Assembly (NCBI GenBank): GCA_007118195.1
Contig: SKSA01000351.1
Coordinates: 1-8,167 of the forward strand
DNA: 8,167 bases
DNA from: Anaerobacillus sp.
GTDB lineage: Bacteria > Bacillota > Bacilli > Bacillales > Anaerobacillaceae
Reading direction: 5' to 3'
A model generated the notes under the pieces. It did no database searches and was not told where the DNA came from. It saw nothing but the letters and a program-made list of their open reading frames with translations. This document shows, one piece after another, positions 1-6,609 of this stretch. A program made the position numbers and the translations under genes. Positions within the stretch are counted from its first letter, which is position 1; each line of letters begins with the position of its first letter.

Positions 1-2295
1 AACGATATCAAAAATATGTTAGCAAACCTGCAAAAAGAGATGCCCATTACACAATCATTAGAAGTTCATCAACAATTTCTAGAAAATATCGGCGCTGTTG
101 AAGTAGCTCCTTTTAAACTTGGAATTCGAGTAGAAGAGAAAAATTCAACCGACAATTGGCTAATAACTTTATTTATTCAAGACCGAAAAGATCCCACGCT
201 AATGATTGATGTCAGTGACCTTACGATCGGAAAACACCCTTGGCGTGAAAACCCTATCACATTTTTTAATGAAGCTTTAAGAAAAGGGAAAAATCATATT
301 CATGAGTTTGAAAATTTTTCATTAACCTCTCCTTACTTCGAAGCTTCCATTGATGATGTTTATAAGTTTTTAACAGAAAATGAAGACGCTTTTAAACAAT
401 TAGGGATAAAGATTCTCGTTCCAAGCTGGTGGCATAAAAAAGAAAATAATTTTTCTGTTACATTAAAGCAAAAAGAGACGATAGAAACTAGCGGTCCAGC
501 TGAACCTTTATTAAATTGGCAATCCATTGCTGACTTTAATTATTCGATTTCAATTGGAGGAATCACAGTTTCTGAAAAAGAGTTTCACGAACTCGTAAAT
601 CATAAACGACCGGTTGTAAAGTTAAGGGGAAAATGGGTGTATTGGGATGTTTCTACGGCAGAAAAAATCCAATCAAAATTAAGACAATATAAAGAAAAAC
701 AGAAACTAACCTATATGGAGGCATATCAACTTCAGGCCCATGAAGAGAAGGAAAAAAATATCCGTTGGGAGACTCAATGGAACGATAAAATCAATGATTT
801 ATTAAATGAGTTGTCGATTCACTCTTGGGAAAAAAGAACCGTACCGAATACATTAAATGGAACGTTACGATCCTATCAACATGATGGATATGCATGGCTA
901 TTCAATATGCGAAAAGTTGGATTTGGAGCATGCCTAGCAGATGATATGGGGTTAGGAAAGACGATCCAAACGATCACCTATTTACTTGCAGTAAAAGAAG
1001 CAAAAAAGCAAAATCCAGGTGAGCCATTCCTGCTCATTTGCCCGACTTCGTTAATCGGAAATTGGGAGCATGAGATTAATTTATTTGCCCCTTCGTTAAA
1101 CGTATATATACATCACGGACAAAACCGTTCTGCCAGAGAACAGCTTGAAGCTTCTTTACACGAAATTGATATAGTGATTACTTCCTATTCACTATCAGTT
1201 CGAGATGAAGCGATATGGACGTCTCGTACATGGGAAGCACTTATTTTAGATGAAGCTCAGCATGTTAAAAATATTGAAACCAAACAAAGAAGAAGTATTA
1301 AACAAATAAAGGCTGTTCATCGTATTGCCTTAACAGGGACTCCAATTGAAAATCGGTTAAAAGAGTTATGGTCGATCATCGATTTATTAAATGATCATTT
1401 CCTTGGTTCATATCAGCAATTCTCAAAGAGATATATTAAAGAAATTGAAGGATCCGAACAAAATAAAGAAAAGCTTCACGAACTGAAAACGCTCATTTCA
1501 CCTTTTTTATTAAGAAGAACAAAACAAGATAAACAGATCCACTTACAGCTTCCTAGCAAAAATGAAATCATTCATCGCGTAGGTTTAACCGTTGAGCAAG
1601 CGAGTTTGTATCAAGCTGTCATTAATGATCTATTTGATAGAATTGATACTATTTCTGAAATGGAACGAAGAGCGCTCATTTTAAGCAGCTTAACGAAGCT
1701 AAAACAAATATGTAACCACCCCGTTCACTATTTGAAAAATGGGGACGATCTTGAAAATCGATCAGAAAAATGGGAAAAACTGATGCTATTAGCTGAAACC
1801 ATCGAATCAAATCAAGAAAAAGCACTTATTTTCAGCCAATATAAAGAAATGGGAACGATCATTCAAAAAGGTCTAGAAAAGCGATTTAATACTGAAATAC
1901 CTTTTCTACATGGGAGTCTAGACAGACAAAAGCGGGAGACACTTATTGCGAAATTTACAAACGAGTCTGTGCCGTTTTTTATACTTTCTTTAAAAGCTGG
2001 CGGGGTTGGACTTAATTTAACAGCAGCAACACACGTCATTCATTATGACCGCTGGTGGAACCCTGCGGTTGAAAATCAAGCTACTGACCGTGCATACCGG
2101 ATCGGACAAACAGAAGATGTTACTGTGCATAAGCTCTTAACAAAAGGAACACTGGAAGAAAAAATCCATTTAATGTTGGAGAAAAAACAAGCACTGTCCG
2201 ACCAATTACTAAATACAAATGAAAATAAACTATCAGAACTTTCAACAGATGAGCTAGAACAATTTTTAAAACTACGTGTTTCAAGTTTATCTTAA
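1..2295 (+). CDS. ywqA: SNF2-family DEAD/DEAH-box helicase, YwqA-like, 5'-truncated by the window
   Basis: ATP-dependent DNA translocase of the Swi2/Snf2 group (helicase superfamily 2), expected to act on DNA in the cytoplasm; its exact role in bacteria is unclear. The frame is already open at base 1, and the ATG at 16 has no ribosome binding site, so the true start lies upstream. About 764 residues are visible; B. subtilis YwqA is, from memory, about 920 aa, so some 150 N-terminal residues would be missing. Seen in order: a non-helicase N-terminal part of the bacterial SNF2-associated type (up to about base 840), Walker A DDMGLGKTIQT near 940-970, ICPTSLIGNWEHE near 1036-1075, Walker B variant DEAQ at 1249-1260, LTGTPIENR near 1330-1356, and the C-terminal lobe with SLKAGGVGLNL near 1987-2019 and QATDRAYRIGQ near 2077-2109. 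All core motifs look intact. A small gene follows 19 bases after the stop, probably in the same transcript. The family is certain; the symbol rests on resemblance. Confidence 0.93.
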   Translation, partial: NDIKNMLANLQKEMPITQSLEVHQQFLENIGAVEVAPFKLGIRVEEKNSTDNWLITLFIQDRKDPTLMIDVSDLTIGKHPWRENPITFFNEALRKGKNHIHEFENFSLTSPYFEASIDDVYKFLTENEDAFKQLGIKILVPSWWHKKENNFSVTLKQKETIETSGPAEPLLNWQSIADFNYSISIGGITVSEKEFHELVNHKRPVVKLRGKWVYWDVSTAEKIQSKLRQYKEKQKLTYMEAYQLQAHEEKEKNIRWETQWNDKINDLLNELSIHSWEKRTVPNTLNGTLRSYQHDGYAWLFNMRKVGFGACLADDMGLGKTIQTITYLLAVKEAKKQNPGEPFLLICPTSLIGNWEHEINLFAPSLNVYIHHGQNRSAREQLEASLHEIDIVITSYSLSVRDEAIWTSRTWEALILDEAQHVKNIETKQRRSIKQIKAVHRIALTGTPIENRLKELWSIIDLLNDHFLGSYQQFSKRYIKEIEGSEQNKEKLHELKTLISPFLLRRTKQDKQIHLQLPSKNEIIHRVGLTVEQASLYQAVINDLFDRIDTISEMERRALILSSLTKLKQICNHPVHYLKNGDDLENRSEKWEKLMLLAETIESNQEKALIFSQYKEMGTIIQKGLEKRFNTEIPFLHGSLDRQKRETLIAKFTNESVPFFILSLKAGGVGLNLTAATHVIHYDRWWNPAVENQATDRAYRIGQTEDVTVHKLLTKGTLEEKIHLMLEKKQALSDQLLNTNENKLSELSTDELEQFLKLRVSSLS

Positions 2296-2297
2296 GT

Positions 2298-2306
2298 AAG
2301 AGGTGA
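2298..2306 (+). promoter_or_regulatory. Ribosome binding site deciding the start of the 57-aa gene
   Basis: AAGAGGTGA lies 8 bases before the ATG at 2315. An in-frame GTG at 2303 sits inside this site and so cannot be the start; the ATG at 2308 is in another frame. Confidence 0.75.
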
Positions 2307-2314
2307 CATGTACG

Positions 2315-2488
2315 ATGGACAAGGAACAATTGCCTGATGTTTTCAATGATTTTTGGAAGATGAAAAAGAAACTCCCTCCTACTGAGGCTTCACCAATACA
2401 TCAAGAAAACCTCAGTAAAGAATGGAACGAGTTTTTACTAGCCGTGAAAAGGAGAGTCGAAAAGGACCTACAAAAAAATGACACTTAA
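2315..2488 (+). CDS. 57-aa conserved-looking hypothetical protein downstream of the helicase
   Basis: I do not recognise this family. The product is a small, charged, soluble protein starting MDKEQLPDVFNDFWKMKKK, with aromatic residues (F, F, W) in the first 15 positions, a Pro-Pro turn near residue 21, and a C-terminal half (from about residue 34) that looks like one amphipathic helix rich in Lys, Arg and Glu. There is no signal peptide, membrane segment or Cys pair. The ATG at 2315 is chosen because a good AAGAGGTGA lies 8 bases upstream. It begins 19 bases after the helicase stop, so it is probably translated from the same mRNA; whether it works with the helicase is only suggested by this position. 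No T-tailed hairpin follows on this strand. Confidence 0.65.
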   Translation: MDKEQLPDVFNDFWKMKKKLPPTEASPIHQENLSKEWNEFLLAVKRRVEKDLQKNDT

Positions 2489-2567
2489 ACTCTCTCAAGC
2501 GTGACAGCCGACAAAAAATTGTTGTCATACAAAACCGTCATGAAGAAGTACGTCACCATCTATTATG

Positions 2568-2626
2568 AAAAAAGGTGGACCTATGTTTGCGGTTTATGTT
2601 GCATACAGCGCAAATTTAGGTCCACC
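2568..2626 (-). terminator. Intrinsic terminator of the BsuPI-domain gene
   Basis: The arms GGTGGACCTA (2574-2583) and TAGGTCCACC (2617-2626) match over 10 bp. The region between them pairs further (2585-2591 with 2609-2615, with one G-U), and its tip TATG-TTG-CATA forms a small top hairpin. On the - strand the stem is followed directly by six T (complement of 2568-2573). It starts 5 bases after the stop of the 2632-2964 gene. On the + strand no T run follows directly, so it probably serves only the - strand. Confidence 0.85.
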
Positions 2627-2631
2627 ACTCA

Positions 2632-2964
2632 TTATACAACTACCTTTTTTTCTATCGTAAACTGTTTCTTGTCAACACTTTCACCATTCAAGGCCATAAT
2701 TTGTAGTTGTGCTGTAACAAAGTACTTTCCCGGTTCTACTCGTTTTCCGTTTACTTTCATATCCCATACATCCGTCCATGTTATCGTTTCTCGTGGCTTG
2801 ATTTCTTTAGTGACAATCGCCAAAGTGAATACTTTCCCTTCGCTATATTGATAAACAATATTCCCCTTCTGATCACGAACAATGATCTCAAATTGCTGCC
2901 CTGAAGGAAATTGTAATTGAACCGTTTCTCCTGATTCATTCGTTAATAAAATTTCAAATTTCAT
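2632..2964 (-). CDS. BsuPI-domain protein (intracellular proteinase inhibitor family)
   Basis: A 110-aa all-beta protein of the BsuPI family (PF12690), named after the intracellular proteinase inhibitor of B. subtilis. The typical pattern is visible: an N-terminal strand LLTNESGETVQLQFPSGQQF, then IIVRDQKGNIVYQYSEGKVF, then PRETITW, and near the end the VEPGKYFVTAQLQI strand pair. The length fits the B. subtilis inhibitor (about 119 aa). There is no signal peptide, in keeping with a cytoplasmic protein. The start at 2964 is preferred over an ATG at 2982, because GGGGGAG lies 9 bases before the former and inside the reading frame of the latter. The gene stands alone, with its own terminator directly behind it and a palindrome in the upstream region. 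Many family members have no proven inhibitor activity, so the target protease is unknown; the domain call itself is firm. Confidence 0.85.
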   Translation of the reverse strand: MKFEILLTNESGETVQLQFPSGQQFEIIVRDQKGNIVYQYSEGKVFTLAIVTKEIKPRETITWTDVWDMKVNGKRVEPGKYFVTAQLQIMALNGESVDKKQFTIEKKVVV

Positions 2965-2973
2965 GTTCGGCCA

Positions 2974-2980
2974 CTCCCCC
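2974..2980 (-). promoter_or_regulatory. Ribosome binding site deciding the start of the BsuPI-domain gene
   Basis: GGGGGAG on the - strand, 9 bases before the ATG at 2964. It directly follows, and partly overlaps, the alternative ATG at 2982, which is thereby disfavoured. Confidence 0.7.
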
Positions 2981-3020
2981 ATTACTAAGTAGTAATTCTA
3001 ATCCTTTTTTATCACAACCT

Positions 3021-3051
3021 ATTATAATCATTAGTACGATAAGACGTACTA
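3021..3051 (-). promoter_or_regulatory. Candidate promoter -10 with a perfect inverted repeat in the -35 region
   Basis: On the - strand TATAAT (complement of 3021-3026) lies about 57 bases before the BsuPI-domain start. No good TTGACA is found at 16-18 bp; that place is instead taken by the perfect inverted repeat TAGTACG-6 nt-CGTACTA (3032-3038 and 3045-3051). This looks like an operator or activator site, but no known regulator is recognised. The -10 itself is a weak call in AT-rich DNA. Confidence 0.35.
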
Positions 3052-3163
3052 TATGCTTAAACACTGTGATTTTTTAGATATTATACTACTGTAAGGCAGG
3101 ATTCACCCTAAAATTTTCTATCATTGAACTTAATTTTTATGCTTCCAGAAAACACCCTCACCA

Positions 3164-3215
3164 ATTTTAAATTCTACATTTTAAATTCTAAATTAATGAA
3201 TTATAATTTAGAATT
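3164..3215. repeat. AT-rich direct repeats plus 12-bp hairpin at the 3' end of yitT
   Basis: The 13-mer ATTTTAAATTCTA occurs twice with a 14-base period (3164-3176, 3178-3190). The second copy runs into a perfect inverted repeat, AATTCTAAATTA (3184-3195) and TAATTTAGAATT (3204-3215), with an 8-base loop. The last two bases of the hairpin are part of the yitT stop codon. It may act as a weak transcript end or protect the 3' end of the mRNA, but it is AT-only in character and lacks a T run. Confidence 0.6.
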
Positions 3216-4035
3216 AATCCTCTTTCCTAAACATCCCGTAAATCCCCGCGGTCTCAACAATATTCGTAAAGGCTTTATCATCTACATTTGCAATAATGTG
3301 CTGCAAATTATAAAGTTCATACCGAGTAATAACGATCATAAGCATTTCTTTATCTTCTTTTGAATAGCCACCTTTCGCCGTAATTCGAGTAATCCCTCTG
3401 GTCAGCTTTTCATGAATTGCAACTTGGAGATCATCCGCTTTGTTTGTAACGATCATTGCAGTAAGCTTCACATGACGAGTATGTATAGAATCGATAATTC
3501 TAGAACTTACGTATAACGTTACAAGTGTATAAAGTGCTTTTTCCCAATCAAATAAAAAACCTGCAGTTATTACAATTAAGCCATTAATAATAAAGAAATA
3601 ACTTCCTAATGGTCGATCACTGTATCTAGCTAAAATAAGCGCGATAATATCAACCCCGGCGGTTGAAGCACCATATTTCAAAATCACTCCTGCGCCAATA
3701 CCGATAATAACACCACCAAAAACAGAGTTTAATAAAATGTCCTCAGATATAGAAACAACCGGTAGTATTTCAAGAAATACAGTTGATATCGCAACACTTA
3801 TAAAACTGTAAACAGTAAATCGTTTCCCGATTTTTAACCACCCTATAATTGCTACTGGAACATTTAAAACAAATAGATAAATACCTGTAGAAATTGGTGT
3901 AATCGCCGCCAAAATTTGTGCAAACCCCGTAAAACCACTAGCAAAAACGTTCGCTGGTATGAGAAAGAAATTTAATGCAACAGCTATTAAGATTGATCCA
4001 ATAGTATAAATCGATAACTTTTTAAAAGTTGCCAT
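3214..4035 (-). CDS. YitT family integral membrane protein (DUF161 + DUF2179)
   Basis: A 273-aa membrane protein of the YitT/YpjC/YvjA family found in several copies in Bacillus; the transported or sensed molecule of the family is not established. Visible layout: hydrophobic segments near residues 8-27, 50-68, 74-93, 103-120 and 145-163, with the family-typical IPANVFASGFTGFAQI early on and YGASTAGVDIIALIL near 121-135. A soluble C-terminal DUF2179 domain follows from about residue 187, with RGITRITAKGGYSKEDKEML near 213-232. The length fits the family (about 280 aa). The start at 4035 (MATFKK) is chosen because AAGGAGG lies 7 bases upstream; the frame is open further upstream but that extension would contain the ribosome binding site. 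It appears monocistronic and is divergent from the 44-aa gene at 4201. Confidence in the family is high; function is unknown. Confidence 0.9.
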   Translation of the reverse strand: MATFKKLSIYTIGSILIAVALNFFLIPANVFASGFTGFAQILAAITPISTGIYLFVLNVPVAIIGWLKIGKRFTVYSFISVAISTVFLEILPVVSISEDILLNSVFGGVIIGIGAGVILKYGASTAGVDIIALILARYSDRPLGSYFFIINGLIVITAGFLFDWEKALYTLVTLYVSSRIIDSIHTRHVKLTAMIVTNKADDLQVAIHEKLTRGITRITAKGGYSKEDKEMLMIVITRYELYNLQHIIANVDDKAFTNIVETAGIYGMFRKED

Positions 4036-4040
4036 GACTT

Positions 4041-4049
4041 TTCCTCCTT
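4041..4049 (-). promoter_or_regulatory. Ribosome binding site deciding the yitT start
   Basis: AAGGAGGAA on the - strand, an almost ideal site, with 7 bases between AAGGAGG and the ATG at 4035. It excludes the upstream in-frame extension that would start at 4092. Confidence 0.85.
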
Positions 4050-4140
4050 CCATCCTTTTGTTACTATTCCCCAAATCGAACGGTACGAACATCTCCGTTT
4101 AATCTTAAAATGAAATTTAAATACTGCATCATTTCAGCTT

Positions 4141-4169
4141 ACATAGAAGTATCTGTTTCGGAAATAATA
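4141..4169 (+). promoter_or_regulatory. Possible sigma-F/sigma-G (forespore) promoter of the 44-aa gene
   Basis: GGAAATAATA (4160-4169) fits the published sigma-F -10 pattern GGnRAnAnTW at every fixed position. ACATA (4141-4145) fits GYWTA except for its first base. The spacer of 14 is slightly short. The start of transcription would fall near 4175, a little before the ribosome binding site at 4187-4192. Short motifs like this arise by chance in AT-rich DNA, so this is tentative. Confidence 0.35.
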
Positions 4170-4200
4170 TCGTTAGAACGTATTGAAAGGAGTTTTTATC

Positions 4201-4335
4201 ATGCCACACACAAAAGACGACGATAAAAAGAAGCAAGATAACAATGCAAAGCGCCACATGAAGAATGTATTAAGAGAGAAAAATGCAGAAGAACGCGGAG
4301 AAAGACAGTTTTCTAAAAAATCCGATCATCTATAA
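4201..4335 (+). CDS. 44-aa Lys/Asp/Asn-rich protein, DUF3941-like
   Basis: A small gene with a clear AAAGGAG at 4186-4192, 8-9 bases before the ATG. The product is highly charged and hydrophilic: it starts MPHTKDDDKKKQDNNAKRH, has REKNAEERGERQ in the middle and ends SKKSDHL, with no hydrophobic segment and no Cys. The DNNAKR, REKN and SKK(T/S)DHL elements look like the Bacillus DUF3941 family of about 45 aa as I remember it; that family has no known function. A forespore-type promoter motif upstream would make it a spore or late-sporulation protein, which is inference. It is divergent from yitT and ends 31 bases before a strong terminator, so it is probably transcribed alone. Confidence 0.75.
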   Translation: MPHTKDDDKKKQDNNAKRHMKNVLREKNAEERGERQFSKKSDHL

Positions 4336-4366
4336 TACGTTGAAAAATTATTAGTGTGTAATAGTA

Positions 4367-4421
4367 AAGGGGCTGTCCCATATGTGTCAGACACTTATGG
4401 GACAGCCCCTTCCTTTTATTT
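4367..4421. terminator. Strong two-way intrinsic terminator
   Basis: A perfect 16-bp stem, AAGGGGCTGTCCCATA (4367-4382) with its complement at 4396-4411, is topped by a smaller GTGT/ACAC hairpin in the loop. On the + strand it is followed by CCTTTTATTT, ending the 44-aa gene. On the - strand it lies 8 bases after the stop of the double-PII gene and is followed by TTTACTATTA, so it also ends the 6762-4420 cluster, less perfectly. Confidence 0.93.
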
Positions 4422-5154
4422 AGACATCATTATCACCGAATTTTTCATTCACCATTCGATTTAAAATATGGTTAATACCGATCGTCTTCTCAACTTCGAG
4501 AACAAAAGCAATACCTTTTCCAGGTTGATTTAACCCCGCCTCTTCATCAATCTTTTTTAATACTTGCGCTGTCTTCTCGCGGTCAATTAACGTCAATACG
4601 ATATCTTTTTCCGGTTCAATAGGAATGTTAAATAGTTTGGCTTGCTCATGAATTCCTGTTCCACGTCCTGGAATAATCGTTCCACCTTCTGCACCCGCCT
4701 TTTTTGAAGCTTCAACGACTTCATCAGAATCCCCTTTATTGACAATAGAAACAATGAGATCATAAAGAACTACTTGATTTTCCATACAAGATTTTACCTC
4801 CGTCCGTTCATTTAAATGAGTATTTATCCCGAGTAAGTGAGCAATCCCTGTGATTGTCTTCGTATTAATGACCATCGCTAACCCTGTTCCTGGGCAACAT
4901 AAGTTTGCTTCTTCTTCTATGGCTGACAAAACTCTGTTACTAATTTCAGTAGCAACAAGGGTTAAGATAATTTCTTTTTCGGGTACAATCGGAATGCCTA
5001 AAAACGATTTATTCTCATGGACACCTGTTCCACGTCCTAGAATAACAGTTCCACCTTCTGCACCAGCTCGTTTCGAAACTTTTACAACTTTTTTTGCTTG
5101 TCCTTTTTTAACAATAGTAACAATAAGCTTATGCGCCTTGTTTACGGTGTTCAT
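4420..5154 (-). CDS. Double PII-like protein (two fused PII-type domains)
   Basis: A 244-aa soluble protein with two copies of a PII-like domain, about residues 8-108 and 130-231. Aligned copies share AGAEGGT (30-36 and 153-159), GRGTG (40-44 and 163-167), IPIxPEK (54-60 and 177-183), LTL, VLxxI-(E/D)EEA and PGxGxAxV (88-95 and 211-218), then GIxHxL. The GGT and PGxGxAxV positions match the beta-strand and B-loop of PII trimers. The T-loop is short and lacks the uridylylated Tyr of GlnB, so control by that modification is unlikely. PII proteins bind nucleotides and small effectors and usually gate a partner, often a transporter encoded next door. The ATG at 5154 overlaps the end of the preceding DUF1538 gene by 26 bases, so translation is probably coupled. 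A TTG at 5181 was not chosen, because the best ribosome binding site (AAAGGGGCGAG, 5164-5174) lies after it; its 13-base gap to the ATG is rather long. Confidence 0.87.
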   Translation of the reverse strand: MNTVNKAHKLIVTIVKKGQAKKVVKVSKRAGAEGGTVILGRGTGVHENKSFLGIPIVPEKEIILTLVATEISNRVLSAIEEEANLCCPGTGLAMVINTKTITGIAHLLGINTHLNERTEVKSCMENQVVLYDLIVSIVNKGDSDEVVEASKKAGAEGGTIIPGRGTGIHEQAKLFNIPIEPEKDIVLTLIDREKTAQVLKKIDEEAGLNQPGKGIAFVLEVEKTIGINHILNRMVNEKFGDNDV

Positions 5155-5881
5155 TATTTTGTTCTCGCCCCTTTCCTTCAAATAAAAGACCTAATGTGAG
5201 GACAGAAATAATTGGCGATAATGCAACTAATGCGATCATACCAAATCCATCTATAAGTGGGTCACGCCCTTCCATTACCGAAGCAACTCCAACAGCAATC
5301 GCTAAAATAAAGGTAACTGTCATCGGTCCAGTTGCGACTCCACCTGAGTCAAATGCTATTGCTGTAAACCTTTTGGAAGAAAAAAACATTAACACTAATG
5401 CGATCAAATAGCCTGGGATAACAAAATACCATAATGGGATCCCTAGTAAAATTCGGAGCATTGAAACTGCAATCGAAACAGCTACACCTATTGATAGTGT
5501 GTATAGCATCATTTTTTGCGATATCGATCCACCCGAAACTTTTTCAACTTCGTGATTTAATATTCTAACGGCTGGTTCTGCAAATGTTGCTACAAAACCA
5601 AATATAAACCCAATCGGGATTAAAATCCACCGGTAAGATAAACTTCCTAATTTTTCTCCGATCGCTTCACCTACTGGAAAGAATCCAACATGAACTCCTT
5701 GTAAGAAAAAAGCTAAGCCAAAAAATGATAAGACAAGCCCTTTACCGATATTTATCAACCTTTTCTTATCTAATTTTAAGAAGAAAAATTGAAAAACTAA
5801 GAAAAAGATGATTAACGGAATTAAAGCAAATGTCACTTCGAGTAATACATGACTAAATCCTTTGAAGACATGAATGCTCAT
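5129..5881 (-). CDS. DUF1538 membrane protein, second subunit
   Basis: A 250-aa polytopic membrane protein of the DUF1538 family (PF07556). Hydrophobic segments lie near residues 15-35, 47-68, 85-101, 125-142, 150-167, 189-203 and 214-233. The conserved family motifs are present: QGVHVGFFPVGEAIG (61-75), FGFVATFAEPAVRIL (94-108) and FDSGGVATGPMTV (177-189). The last 17 residues are hydrophilic (EGKGREQNNEHRKQGA), a tail the partner protein lacks. The start is firm: the ATG overlaps the TGA of the upstream DUF1538 gene (ATGA) and GGGGGTGA lies 7 bases before it. As I recall, an adjacent pair of DUF1538 proteins from a Halomonas (UmpAB) was reported to work as a two-component Na+(Li+, K+)/H+ antiporter. 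The paired arrangement here fits such a heteromer, but the substrate in this organism is not shown. Conserved acidic Glu (AEP) and Asp (FDSGG) are candidates for ion handling. Confidence 0.88.
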   Translation of the reverse strand: MSIHVFKGFSHVLLEVTFALIPLIIFFLVFQFFFLKLDKKRLINIGKGLVLSFFGLAFFLQGVHVGFFPVGEAIGEKLGSLSYRWILIPIGFIFGFVATFAEPAVRILNHEVEKVSGGSISQKMMLYTLSIGVAVSIAVSMLRILLGIPLWYFVIPGYLIALVLMFFSSKRFTAIAFDSGGVATGPMTVTFILAIAVGVASVMEGRDPLIDGFGMIALVALSPIISVLTLGLLFEGKGREQNNEHRKQGA

Positions 5882-6570
5882 CCGTAAATCACCCCCAAAA
5901 TTAATACTGCTAATATCGGACCAATCGAAGCTAACGCCACAAGTCCGAAACTATCACTTGAAGTTGCTTTTCCTTTTAATACAGAGGCTACACCTACGCC
6001 TAAGGCTAAAATAAATGGAACGGTCATTGGTCCCGTGGTTACCCCTCCAGCATCAAAAGATATAGGAATGAAATTCGCAGGGGTAAAAGATGCCAATAGA
6101 AAAACTAACCCATATCCAACCATTAATAGGTGCGTAATTTTAATATTAAATATAATCCGTAGCATTGCAAGGGCTACAAAAATCCCAACCCCTAAAGCAA
6201 CTGAATAAATAAGAATGTTACTTGAAATTTCTCCATTTGATACAAGATCTATTTGTGTTGCTAGTACTCGTACATCTGGCTCAGCAACGGTTACGACAAA
6301 ACCTAACAAAAATCCGAAAAACAAAATCATCCATAACTTATTCGTTTTCGGTAATGCAGAACCAATCATTTCACCAACAGGGAGAAGACCGATATGCACC
6401 CCTAAAAGAAAGAGCATTAGACCAATAGTCACGAAAGCGACACCTACTAAAAATTGTAAAAACATTTCTAGCGGTAACCATATAATTGTAAACTGTAGAA
6501 TGATAACGACTAATGTAATAGGAATGACTGCATAGATGACTTCTTTAATTGTATCCTTGAAATCTTGCAT
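5878..6570 (-). CDS. DUF1538 membrane protein, first subunit
   Basis: A 230-aa polytopic membrane protein, paralogue of the next gene. Shared motifs at matching places are GVHIGLLPVGEMIG (57-70), LGFVVTVAEPDVRVL (89-103) and FDAGGVTTGPMTVPF (172-186). Hydrophobic segments lie near residues 10-30, 38-57, 80-96, 118-136, 146-161, 184-198 and 208-228, and it ends almost directly after the last one. The ATG at 6570 is preceded by GAGGAGAT. It lies 39 bases after the small zinc-finger gene and overlaps the second DUF1538 gene by 4 bases. In other bacteria DUF1538 also occurs as one double-length protein with both halves fused, so the two products here most likely form one transporter. Cation/proton antiport is the best guess from a studied pair; other transport roles are possible. 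Confidence 0.88.
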   Translation of the reverse strand: MQDFKDTIKEVIYAVIPITLVVIILQFTIIWLPLEMFLQFLVGVAFVTIGLMLFLLGVHIGLLPVGEMIGSALPKTNKLWMILFFGFLLGFVVTVAEPDVRVLATQIDLVSNGEISSNILIYSVALGVGIFVALAMLRIIFNIKITHLLMVGYGLVFLLASFTPANFIPISFDAGGVTTGPMTVPFILALGVGVASVLKGKATSSDSFGLVALASIGPILAVLILGVIYG

Positions 6571-6609
6571 AACTATCTCCTCTCGTTATTTTAATATATT
6601 TAATCGATA

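Noticed and set aside
2502..2527. Weak hairpin TGACA...TGTCA after the 57-aa gene as its terminator
   Set aside because: Only 5 bp plus a bulged inner 4 bp AT-rich stem, and no T run after it.
2501..2904. + strand open frames opposite the BsuPI-domain gene
   Set aside because: They run through the hairpin terminator and antisense to a recognised domain; no start signals support them.
3124..3363. + strand open frame of 79 codons across the 3' end of yitT
   Set aside because: It lacks a ribosome binding site and lies mostly antisense to the conserved DUF2179 part of yitT and across the AT-rich repeat.
4367..4411. Perfect 16-bp inverted repeat as an insertion-sequence end or miniature element
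   Set aside because: There is no flanking target duplication or second copy in the window, and the T-rich tails between convergent genes fit a terminator fully.
5154..5181. TTG at 5181 as the start of the double PII protein
   Set aside because: It would place the best ribosome binding site (5164-5174) inside the coding region, and nothing comparable lies before the TTG. The ATG at 5154 starts just ahead of the first PII strand.
4850..5411. Open frames on the + strand opposite the PII and DUF1538 genes
   Set aside because: They are antisense to genes with clear family motifs, have no ribosome binding sites, and their translations have low-complexity composition.
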